Assembly (NCBI GenBank): GCA_026417675.1
Contig: JAOACV010000125.1
Span: 1,400 to 7,096, forward strand
DNA length: 5,697 nucleotides
DNA from: Verrucomicrobiia bacterium
Lineage (GTDB): Bacteria > Verrucomicrobiota > Verrucomicrobiia > CAIQCK01
Direction: 5' to 3'
A model generated the notes under the pieces. It did no database searches. It saw only the letters and a list, made by a program, of their open reading frames with translations, and was not told the DNA's origin. The translations under genes were made by a program, and so were the position numbers. Positions 1 through 5,697 of this stretch are shown here, piece after piece (the first letter of the stretch is position 1; every line of letters starts with the position of its first letter).

Positions 1-27
1 CGAAGAAAAGCGAGGCGTGAACCGAGA

Positions 28-3000
28 CTACTTCTTTTCCACCACCGGCGGCTGGCGGTCCATGACGATGCGGAAGCCGACGGTGCTGAAGCATTTATCG
101 GGGAGGCAATCCAGCCGACGCTGTGTGACGCGCAAGTCCGCCTCGGCGTAGCAGCCGCCGCGCACGACGGGCACCCGCAGTTTCGGGTCCACATGGCCTT
201 TGCCGTCAGTCATTGGTGTCCATGAGGCGGTCCACTCGGCCACATTGCCGGCCATGTCGCGCGCGCCGTAGGGGCTGACGTCGCCGGGGTGGGCGTTGAC
301 GGGGGCGGTCTTGTAGAACCCGTCAAACCAACCCTGCTTCAACTGATCAAAGTCGCGTCCGCCATTGGCCCGCACCGCGCCGATGCTCGTGCCCCACGGG
401 AACGGCCGTCCATCGGTGCCGCGCGCGGCCTTTTCCCATTCTTCCTCGGTCGGCAACCGCCCGCCCGCCCATTTGGCGTAGGCGTAGGCGCTGTAGAAAT
501 CCACGTTGAAGACGGGGCTGTCCCAAGTGAGTTGCTCGTCTAGGAACGGCCGCCCGCTCTCGCAAGCCCGCAGCATCTCCCGCCAGAACAACGGCGTGTG
601 GGTCGGGTCTTTCTCCTTCGGCTGATTGGCGTGCCGGAAGGCGGCGTCGCCTTTTTGCCGCACATCCTCCCAGAAGGCGCGGTATTGGCCGATGGTGATT
701 TCGTATTTGCTGATCCAAAACTCCTTGGTCGCACGCTTCTCGCCGTTCTGATAGACAAACTCGCCCGCGGGGACATGCACGAAGGTCTGCACATCCGCAG
801 CGGGCGGCTTCGGTGCCGGCTCGAACAACCGATAGCCGCCCACGCCCAAGGCGGCCAGCCCTACCATCGCCGCTAGACCCGACAGCCACAACACAGCTTT
901 GGACTTCTTCGGCGCGCGTTCGACGGCCCGCATCGGTTTGGACTTGGCGATGCGGATGCCCATCTGGCTGGCCAGCGCGCGGGCTTCCTTCCGCATCTCC
1001 TCCATGGAGGTGAAGCCCCGTTTCGGCATCGTCAAGCCATCGAGGAACCTGCCGACCTCCCGCGCATACGGGGCCTCTCCGTCAAGCGTCAGCCGCAACT
1101 GGACCGCGAGCCGCTTCATGTTGGTCAGCTCCGAGCTGTCCAACTGTTCCCGCGCCGGGTCGAGCCAGGACAATCCCGTCAGCCACGCCGTCCCCGCCGT
1201 GTCGAGCAGGATGTCCGTGTCCCGAACTGCGCCGAAGGGGATGCCGTTCTCCTTCAAGAACGTCAGCGCGCTGCCGACGCCCGCCAGCAACTGCAACACC
1301 TGCGCCGGACTGAGTTTCTTTCTCTCCGCGATGATCTCGCCAAGGGTTTCGCCCTCGATGTAGTCGCGCACGATGAAAACGTTGTCTTCCGACTTGCCCG
1401 TCTCATGCACCTTGACCAAGTGATCGTGCCGCAACCGAGCCAACTGCGCGGCCAGCGAGACTAGTTGGTCGGCGCGCGACGGATCCCGCGCCACTTTCGC
1501 GTCGAGCACTTTGACCGCGACGGGGCGCTGGGTGGTCTGATGGAGCGCTTCATAAACGATCCCCGTCGCACTCTGCGCGATCGCGCGACGCAGCTTGTAG
1601 GCGCCCAGCACGGCGCCCTTGGCGAGCAGCGCCAAGCTCGCCAGCATCCCCGACTTCGATTTCCGCTGCTGGCCTCGCTCCGCGGCGTAGCCCGCCTCGA
1701 TCTGCCGCCGCACCGCGCTGATGATCTCCTCCTCCTCGAACCGCCGACTGGCGGTGCGCTTCAAACGTTCATCCAGCGACTGCTGGGGCTTGACTGTTTC
1801 CACCCCGCACGAAGCCGGGCCGGCTGCCTCTTGTGTCGCCGGCGGTGCTGGCGGGGCCGGCGTCGGAGCCGCTGCGGGCGACATTTGGACCGCAGCCTGT
1901 TCCTGCGCCGCTTGCCGCTGCTGTTGTTGTCGAAGTCGCGCAGCCTCTTGCTCCTCTTGGCGGCGGCGGGCCTCAGCTTGGGCCTGTTCCTGCCTGGCGC
2001 GCTCCGCTTGGGTCTCTATCTCACGCCGACGCGCTGCTTCGCCTTCCGCCTCGGCACGGGCTTCTTGCACCCGGCGCTCTTGTTCCCGCGCCTGCTCGCC
2101 CTCCCAATCCACCGCGATGCCGGAAATCTCCCGGATCGTCTCCTGTAACTTGCGGCGCGCCGCCTCGACCTCCTCCTCCACCTTCTGCCGCGCCTCCGCA
2201 ATCGCGGCTTGCTCCCGGCGGTTGCGCATTTCCGACAATTCAGCCTCCAGCCGCTGCCGCGCGGCCGCCAGTTCTGCTTCGTCCCGCTGGCGGCGGGCCG
2301 CCGCAGCGGCTTCAAGCTCGCTGGCGCGCCGAGTCGCGGTCCGCTCAACATCCTCCAACAACCGCTGGTGTTCCGCCTGCAGCGATTCTTCCCGCTGACG
2401 GCGTTTTTCCGCAAACTCCTGTTCAGCCTGCCGGCGCGCCTCCTCCAATTCCTGCTGCTCGCGCAGGGCGCACGCCCCGGTGAACTCTTGCGCGCGCTGA
2501 CGCTGCGCTTCCGCCTCAGCCTCGTGCCGCTCGCGCAGCTTCTTCTCCGCGAGCGCCGCCTCCTCCGCCTGTTGCTGCAACGCCACCATCTGCGACTCGA
2601 TCCGGCGGCGGGTTTCGGCCAGCATCATCGCGCGCGCCTTCAGCCGCGCCGAGGTCTCCTCGGCCTGCTGGCGCAACTGTTCCTCTTCGAGGCGCCGCTG
2701 CTCCTGGTGACGCTGCAGGGCGGCGGCCACGGCCTCGGATTCCCTCTTCCGGCGCGCCTCCGCGAGTTCTTTTTCAAACCGCGCCCTAGCCTGCGCGGCC
2801 TCCTCCGCCAATTCGCGGCGGCGCGCGGCGATTTCCTGCTGCACACGCTGCCGCTGCGCGGCTTCCGCCAGCGCCGACTCTTGGTGGCGTCGCTGCATTT
2901 CGGCGGCGATCTCCTGCTCCTTGCGCCGGCGCAATTCCGCCAATTCTTCCTTCAGTTGACGGTGCGCCTCGTTCAGAAACTCTTGTTCCTTGCGCTGCCG

Positions 3001-4359
3001 CACCTGGGAGAGCACGCCTTCTTCCATGGCGCGTTCGCGCTCGGCATCGAGCACACCGCCGGAAATCTCCCGCAGCGTCTTCTGCAGCTTCTGACGCGCC
3101 GCCTCCACCTCGGCATCCACCCGCTGGCGCGCCTCCGCAACGAGCTGCTGCTCGCGACGACGGCGAAGCTCCGCCAGTTCCATTTCCAGCCGCTGCTGGG
3201 CGCCGGCCAGCTCCGCCTCATCGCGCCGGCGGCGGTCAGCCACGGCCTCTTCGAGTTCGGCCAGCCGACGCGCAGCCTCCTCATCTTCCTGGGCCAGCCG
3301 CCGCTCTTCCTCCTCCAAAAGCTCCTGCTCCCTGCGCCGGCGCGTCTCCTCCAATTCAAACTCGACACGCCGCCGGACCTCCGCCAGTTCCTCTTGTTCC
3401 TTGCGGCGACGCGCTTCCGCGAGGTCGCTGGCGCGCTGGCGCTCCGCTTCAAGCTCGGCCTGTTCTTGCTGGCGAAGCTGCTCCTCGGCCGCCTTTGATT
3501 CCTCCACTTGGCGCCGCAGGGCTTCAATTTCCGACTCGATTCGCTGGCGCGCGTTTGCCGCCGATTGCGGTTCGGCCACGCGACGGGCCTGCGCCTCTTC
3601 CGACTCCCGCTGCAACCGCTCCGCTTCAAGGCGTTGCTCGGCCTGTTGGCGAAGCCGCGCGGCGGCCAGAACCGCCGCCTCCTTTTCGCGCCACTCGGCG
3701 GCCAGTTCGTTCTCAAGCCGTTCGCGGGCTTGGGCAAACTCTTCCCGCAACTGCTGTTTGCGGGCTTCAGCCTGGTTGCGCGCCTGCTGCTGATGCTCGG
3801 CGTCGGCCTGGGCCTCGCGTTCGCGGCGTTGTTGCAGGGCGCTTTCGATCTCCTGCTGCCTCTGCTGGCGCAAGCTTTCGAGTTCCTCGTCCAACTGGCG
3901 CCGCGTTTGGGCCAGAATCTCCTGGTGTTTGCGTTCGCGCACCTGGGCCAGCATCGCCTCCATCTCGCGGCGTGCTGTGTCCAGGTTGTCCTGGGTGCTG
4001 GTTTCCAAACTGTTGATGATCGTCTTGGCCGAGACGCCGCGAATGACCAAGCCCAGTTTGCCGGCGGCCTGTGAAAGGGATTGGTCGTTGGTGTCCGACG
4101 GCGGATGGTTGAACAACAACTTGACCCCCGGTGACAAACCGCGCACGGCTTTGGCGATCTGCACCCCGTCCACCACGCCCACGCGCAGGTCGGTGACCAG
4201 CAGGTCTATCGGACCGCGTCCGGTCGCGGCCACCGCATCCTCAAATGAGCCTGCGCCTTCGACATGGAACTGCTTGGCCAAAGATGGCTCGCGGAATTGT
4301 TCCGCCAACTCGTCGAAAGCTTTCTGATCATTCGTAACTACCAGGATCCGGGCGATCAT
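28..4359 (-). CDS. Giant receiver-like / coiled-coil / pseudokinase / transmembrane / FGE-like fusion protein
   Basis: Predicted 1,443-residue membrane-anchored protein, probably a scaffold or signal transducer; no enzymatic activity can be supported. Numbering starts at the ATG at 4359. Residues 1-120 are a CheY-like receiver (strand ARILVVTND, phosphoacceptor candidate D57 in LLVTDL). Residues 125-825 are Glu/Arg/Ala/Gln coiled coil containing two 295-residue copies (140-434, 453-747). Residues 826-860 are Pro/Ala-rich. Residues 921-1130 resemble a Ser/Thr kinase: K950 in VAVK is kept, but HRD, catalytic-loop Asn and DFG are lost. Residues 1155-1174 form a transmembrane helix after a basic stretch (APKKSK), which puts the C-terminus outside. 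Residues 1193-1434 are an FGE-sulfatase/DUF323 domain (GRLPTEEEWEKAARG, FPWG, GNVAEW, RGG, GFR). An in-frame TTG at 4413 would add 18 residues. The ATG is preferred because the receiver's first strand follows it directly. Neither start has a clear Shine-Dalgarno. The frame is unbroken and ends at TAG 28-30. Confidence 0.93.
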   Translation of the reverse strand: MIARILVVTNDQKAFDELAEQFREPSLAKQFHVEGAGSFEDAVAATGRGPIDLLVTDLRVGVVDGVQIAKAVRGLSPGVKLLFNHPPSDTNDQSLSQAAGKLGLVIRGVSAKTIINSLETSTQDNLDTARREMEAMLAQVRERKHQEILAQTRRQLDEELESLRQQRQQEIESALQQRREREAQADAEHQQQARNQAEARKQQLREEFAQARERLENELAAEWREKEAAVLAAARLRQQAEQRLEAERLQRESEEAQARRVAEPQSAANARQRIESEIEALRRQVEESKAAEEQLRQQEQAELEAERQRASDLAEARRRKEQEELAEVRRRVEFELEETRRRREQELLEEEERRLAQEDEEAARRLAELEEAVADRRRRDEAELAGAQQRLEMELAELRRRREQQLVAEARQRVDAEVEAARQKLQKTLREISGGVLDAERERAMEEGVLSQVRQRKEQEFLNEAHRQLKEELAELRRRKEQEIAAEMQRRHQESALAEAAQRQRVQQEIAARRRELAEEAAQARARFEKELAEARRKRESEAVAAALQRHQEQRRLEEEQLRQQAEETSARLKARAMMLAETRRRIESQMVALQQQAEEAALAEKKLRERHEAEAEAQRQRAQEFTGACALREQQELEEARRQAEQEFAEKRRQREESLQAEHQRLLEDVERTATRRASELEAAAAARRQRDEAELAAARQRLEAELSEMRNRREQAAIAEARQKVEEEVEAARRKLQETIREISGIAVDWEGEQAREQERRVQEARAEAEGEAARRREIETQAERARQEQAQAEARRRQEEQEAARLRQQQQRQAAQEQAAVQMSPAAAPTPAPPAPPATQEAAGPASCGVETVKPQQSLDERLKRTASRRFEEEEIISAVRRQIEAGYAAERGQQRKSKSGMLASLALLAKGAVLGAYKLRRAIAQSATGIVYEALHQTTQRPVAVKVLDAKVARDPSRADQLVSLAAQLARLRHDHLVKVHETGKSEDNVFIVRDYIEGETLGEIIAERKKLSPAQVLQLLAGVGSALTFLKENGIPFGAVRDTDILLDTAGTAWLTGLSWLDPAREQLDSSELTNMKRLAVQLRLTLDGEAPYAREVGRFLDGLTMPKRGFTSMEEMRKEARALASQMGIRIAKSKPMRAVERAPKKSKAVLWLSGLAAMVGLAALGVGGYRLFEPAPKPPAADVQTFVHVPAGEFVYQNGEKRATKEFWISKYEITIGQYRAFWEDVRQKGDAAFRHANQPKEKDPTHTPLFWREMLRACESGRPFLDEQLTWDSPVFNVDFYSAYAYAKWAGGRLPTEEEWEKAARGTDGRPFPWGTSIGAVRANGGRDFDQLKQGWFDGFYKTAPVNAHPGDVSPYGARDMAGNVAEWTASWTPMTDGKGHVDPKLRVPVVRGGCYAEADLRVTQRRLDCLPDKCFSTVGFRIVMDRQPPVVEKK
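2119..3003 (-). repeat. Coiled-coil tandem unit, copy B (295 codons)
   Basis: Second copy of the repeat, residues 453-747, from VRQRK to REISG, in exact gap-free register with copy A. The nucleotide sequences have diverged clearly, so the duplication is old or was followed by strong drift within a conserved charge pattern. About 78 further coil-like residues (748-825, very rich in Gln, Glu, Arg and Ala) follow it before the Pro/Ala hinge. They do not align with the start of the unit, so they are not a third copy. Confidence 0.85.
3058..3942 (-). repeat. Coiled-coil tandem unit, copy A (295 codons)
   Basis: First copy of a long repeat in the large protein, residues 140-434, from VRERK to REISG. 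It aligns with copy B without a single gap at an offset of exactly 939 bases (313 codons). By hand count about 148 of 295 residues are identical. The last 55 residues are best conserved (about 40 identical), ending in the signature EVEAARxKLQxTxREISG. Eighteen less conserved residues (435-452) link it to copy B and also align weakly with what follows copy B, so the true period is probably 313 residues. Parts run in 11-residue steps, for example Leu at 325, 336 and 347 with Arg/Lys clusters between them, which suggests hendecad rather than pure heptad packing. Confidence 0.85.
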
Positions 4360-4520
4360 CGGGACTTGCGCCTGCACAGACAGGCTCACTGCTTGTGCAA
4401 AGAGCACCCCCAATGCCCGCGCAGACCGGAAGGAACGCCAGCCGCCGCAAATTGGCCTGATGGCTCAACAACAGGCTGGGCAACTTGTGTGAGATGCCTT
4501 CGTGTATCGTCTTGGTCTGC

Positions 4521-4543
4521 CAGTGCTCGCGCGCGGAGCACTG
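4521..4543. repeat. Perfect inverted repeat, 8-bp arms, upstream of the large gene
   Basis: CAGTGCTC (4521-4528) and GAGCACTG (4536-4543) are exact reverse complements separated by the 7-base spacer GCGCGCG. The dyad lies about 160 bases upstream of the ATG of the large gene, inside a stretch without a convincing gene. No run of T follows on either strand, so an intrinsic terminator is unlikely. It could be an operator for a dimeric regulator or a stem-loop in the 5' leader of the large gene's transcript. The structure is visible in the sequence; its function is inference. Confidence 0.55.
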
Positions 4544-4623
4544 TTCATCGCCTGTAAAGATTTCCAGACACTCCGGCCCCCGTCCGGACACACACTCGGC
4601 GGCGCGGTTTCCGCCCGGGCCGG

Positions 4624-5256
4624 CTATTGTTGACCGGCCTTGCGCATGGCCTTGAGCGCCTTCAACTGTTGCTTGCGATACTCAATCCGCTCCGGGTCGG
4701 TCTCGCCCTTGAGCCGCTCCTGCACATGGGCCATCGCGCCTTCGATGCCGCCGAAGCGCTGGGCGTAGGATTGCATGTCCATCGTGCGGCCGTCGCCATA
4801 CTGGATGACCCAGTTGCCGTTGGCGTCGCGGGTCACGGCGCCTCTTCGGGCGAAATTGCCTTTTGGCCCCTGGTTCCTGTCTGCGGCCATGTTTTTCATC
4901 GCGGCCTGCATTTGCTCCTGCTGGATCATCGTGATGGATTTGGGGGGCGGCGGCGGCGCGGCCATCGCGTTGCCGGCGCGCAGGACGGCGGTTTCCTTGC
5001 CGTTGGTGAGTGTCACGCTGCGCTCGGCGTAACTGACCGCTACGACCGTGATGTCGCCGGGCAGACGATCGCCTTCTTTGACAAAGCGGGACCGGACGCT
5101 GGGATGTTCCAGGCTCGCCTGGGCGCCGCCGCCTTGGCGGATGATGCCGGTCACGCGCCAGTCGGCGGCAAAGGCGGGGACGCTGGAGGGAGGTTTGGCA
5201 TCGAGCGCCCAAGCGGCAGAAGCTATCGCGCCCAATAAGAGGATTGCGTTCTTCAC
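4624..5256 (-). CDS. Small exported protein with a GspC/PilP-like beta domain (tentative)
   Basis: Predicted 210-residue secreted or periplasmic protein of unknown function. A short signal peptide is clear: MKN, a hydrophobic core (AILLLGAIASAA) and a likely cleavage site after AWA, near residue 17. Residues 33-93 look like a compact beta-rich module: an opening strand WRVTGIIRQ, a middle element FVKEGDRLPGDITVVAV, and a closing strand pair SVTLTNGKETAVL. This pattern, with 'G-D-x-L/I-x-G' followed by V/I-rich strands, is reminiscent of the small periplasmic domains of type II secretion protein C and pilus protein PilP, but the match is by eye only. A run of five prolines (101-105) separates it from a Met/Gln-rich segment and a charged helical C-terminus (about 185-210). 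Translation starts at GTG 5256 behind a good Shine-Dalgarno and ends at TAG 4624-4626. It precedes the large gene on the same strand by 264 bases, too far for translational coupling. Confidence 0.85.
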   Translation of the reverse strand: MKNAILLLGAIASAAWALDAKPPSSVPAFAADWRVTGIIRQGGGAQASLEHPSVRSRFVKEGDRLPGDITVVAVSYAERSVTLTNGKETAVLRAGNAMAAPPPPPKSITMIQQEQMQAAMKNMAADRNQGPKGNFARRGAVTRDANGNWVIQYGDGRTMDMQSYAQRFGGIEGAMAHVQERLKGETDPERIEYRKQQLKALKAMRKAGQQ

Positions 5257-5264
5257 AGGTTGAT

Positions 5265-5268
5265 CTCC
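5265..5268 (-). promoter_or_regulatory. Ribosome binding site that decides the GTG start at 5256
   Basis: On the minus strand GGAG lies 8 bases before the GTG at 5256-5254. This supports the GTG start, which also places the signal peptide exactly at the N-terminus. An ATG overlapping this site (5270-5268) is out of frame and meets a stop after five codons, so it is not the start of a gene. Confidence 0.6.
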
Positions 5269-5286
5269 ATCGCTCTGCGGATGAAT

Positions 5287-5314
5287 GTTCTACACGGGAT
5301 CGGCTCGAATGCAA
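5287..5314 (-). promoter_or_regulatory. Candidate promoter for the small exported protein gene
   Basis: On the minus strand TTGCAT (5314-5309) and TAGAAC (5292-5287) are separated by 16 bases. They match the sigma-70-type -35 and -10 consensus at 3 and 4 of 6 positions. Transcription would start near 5280, giving a leader of about 24 bases that contains the Shine-Dalgarno. The position is right but the boxes are weak, and the preferred promoter sequence of this organism is unknown. Confidence 0.25.
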
Positions 5315-5379
5315 GCCTGAGCTGCCGTCGGTGTCTGGGCCTTCAAACACCGCGGGGCGCGGGAAAGTTTCGGGCCGCG

Positions 5380-5697
5380 TCAACTTTTCATCTTCGCCCG
5401 CGGGTGGAACTGGTAATGGACGCTTTTGAGCCGCTGGCTGTCCACGTGGGTATAAATCTCGGTGGTGGAGATGTCGGCGTGGCCGAGCATTTCCTGGATG
5501 ACGCGCAGGTCGGCGCCGTTTTCCAGCAGATGCGTGGCGAAACTGTGGCGCAACATGTGCGGGCTGACGTGCTTGCTGATGCCGGCGCGTTTGGCGGTGG
5601 CATCCACCAGCCGCCAGAGGGTGTCGCGGCGCAAGGCGCGGCCGCGGTTGCTGATGAACAGCGCGCTGGGCGTGTGGGGGCGCACGAGCCTGGGGCG
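5380..5697 (-). CDS. xerD: Tyrosine recombinase, XerD-like, C-terminal part (5' end outside the window)
   Basis: The last 105 codons of a site-specific recombinase of the XerC/XerD family, which resolves chromosome dimers at dif by strand exchange through a covalent 3'-phosphotyrosine. The reading frame is open to the window edge, so the start, the N-terminal DNA-binding domain and the first catalytic Arg are missing. Visible catalytic elements are HMLRH (His at 5559-5557, Arg at 5550-5548), the LGH motif (His at 5481-5479) and the nucleophile Tyr in EIYTHV (5454-5452). The protein ends naturally with a QFHPRA-type tail and a TGA stop. [20 protein letters not shown] is more like XerD than XerC of well-studied bacteria, but the two are hard to separate on this part alone. 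A phage or integron integrase is less likely, because the C-terminal tail fits the chromosomal Xer proteins closely. Confidence 0.92.
   Translation of the reverse strand, partial: RPRLVRPHTPSALFISNRGRALRRDTLWRLVDATAKRAGISKHVSPHMLRHSFATHLLENGADLRVIQEMLGHADISTTEIYTHVDSQRLKSVHYQFHPRAKMKS

Noticed and set aside
28..783. The FGE-like domain as the variable target protein of a diversity-generating retroelement
   Set aside because: Such targets often use this fold, but there is no reverse transcriptase gene, no template repeat and no adenine-rich variable codon pattern at the C-terminus in this window.
2209..3498. A 429-codon open frame on the plus strand, opposite the coiled coil, rich in Leu, Arg, Ala and Phe
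   Set aside because: It is codon-aligned antisense to the coil: GAG reads as CTC, CAG as CTG, GCG as CGC and GAA as TTC. Antisense stops would need TTA, CTA or TCA in the sense strand, which are very rare in this GC-rich Glu/Arg/Ala/Gln code. The openness is a by-product of composition. Shorter plus-strand frames over the same gene have the same cause.
4328..4591. An 87-codon minus-strand frame from a GTG in the gap, overlapping the start of the large gene
   Set aside because: No Shine-Dalgarno, no recognisable domain, a Cys/Pro/Ser-rich composition unlike the neighbours, and it overlaps the large gene by 32 bases in another frame. Most likely chance.
4618..4639. GGCCGG and CCGGCC arms around a 10-base loop spanning the stop codon of the small gene, as a possible terminator
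   Set aside because: The stem is only 6 bp, it includes the end of the coding sequence, and no T-run follows. Self-complementary GGCCGG/CCGGCC arms are common by chance at this GC content.
5351..5379. CGCGG / CCGCG inverted repeat just after the recombinase stop, as a possible terminator
   Set aside because: Five-bp arms with a 19-base loop and no T-run; too weak to call in GC-rich DNA.
5380..5697. The tyrosine recombinase as the integrase of a mobile element carrying the large gene
   Set aside because: Its C-terminal sequence fits chromosomal XerC/XerD proteins, no attachment-site repeats are visible, and the GC content does not change noticeably across the window.

Overview
The window is GC-rich bacterial DNA with all three supportable genes on the minus strand. 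Read in that direction they are: the 3' end of a XerC/XerD-family tyrosine recombinase, cut by the right edge; a small exported protein of about 210 residues; and a very large single gene of about 1,440 codons that fills roughly three quarters of the window. No RNA gene, insertion sequence or CRISPR array was seen. The organism cannot be fixed from the sequence. The GC content, the scarcity of Shine-Dalgarno sites and the fusion of a kinase-like domain to an FGE-sulfatase-like domain (an arrangement known, for example, in chlamydial Pkn1) fit a member of the PVC group, perhaps Verrucomicrobiota. This is inference.

The large gene (4359 to 28) is the main content. In order its protein has a receiver-like domain, about 700 residues of charged coiled coil made largely of two tandem copies of a 313-residue unit, a Pro/Ala-rich hinge, a Ser/Thr-kinase-like domain with its catalytic residues replaced, one transmembrane helix, and a C-terminal FGE-sulfatase (DUF323)-type domain without the catalytic cysteine pair. 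By the positive-inside rule everything before the membrane helix lies in the cytoplasm and the FGE-like domain lies outside. Every recognisable enzymatic domain looks degenerate, so the protein is more likely a scaffold or signal-transmitting protein than an enzyme.

The stretch 4360-4623 between the large gene and the small exported-protein gene has no convincing gene. It holds a perfect 8-bp-arm inverted repeat at 4521-4543, a candidate operator or 5' leader hairpin. The stretch 5257-5379 between the small gene and the recombinase carries a good ribosome binding site and a weak promoter candidate for the small gene. The genes share a strand, but the gaps of 123 and 264 bases argue against tight translational coupling, and the sequence shows no direct functional link between them.
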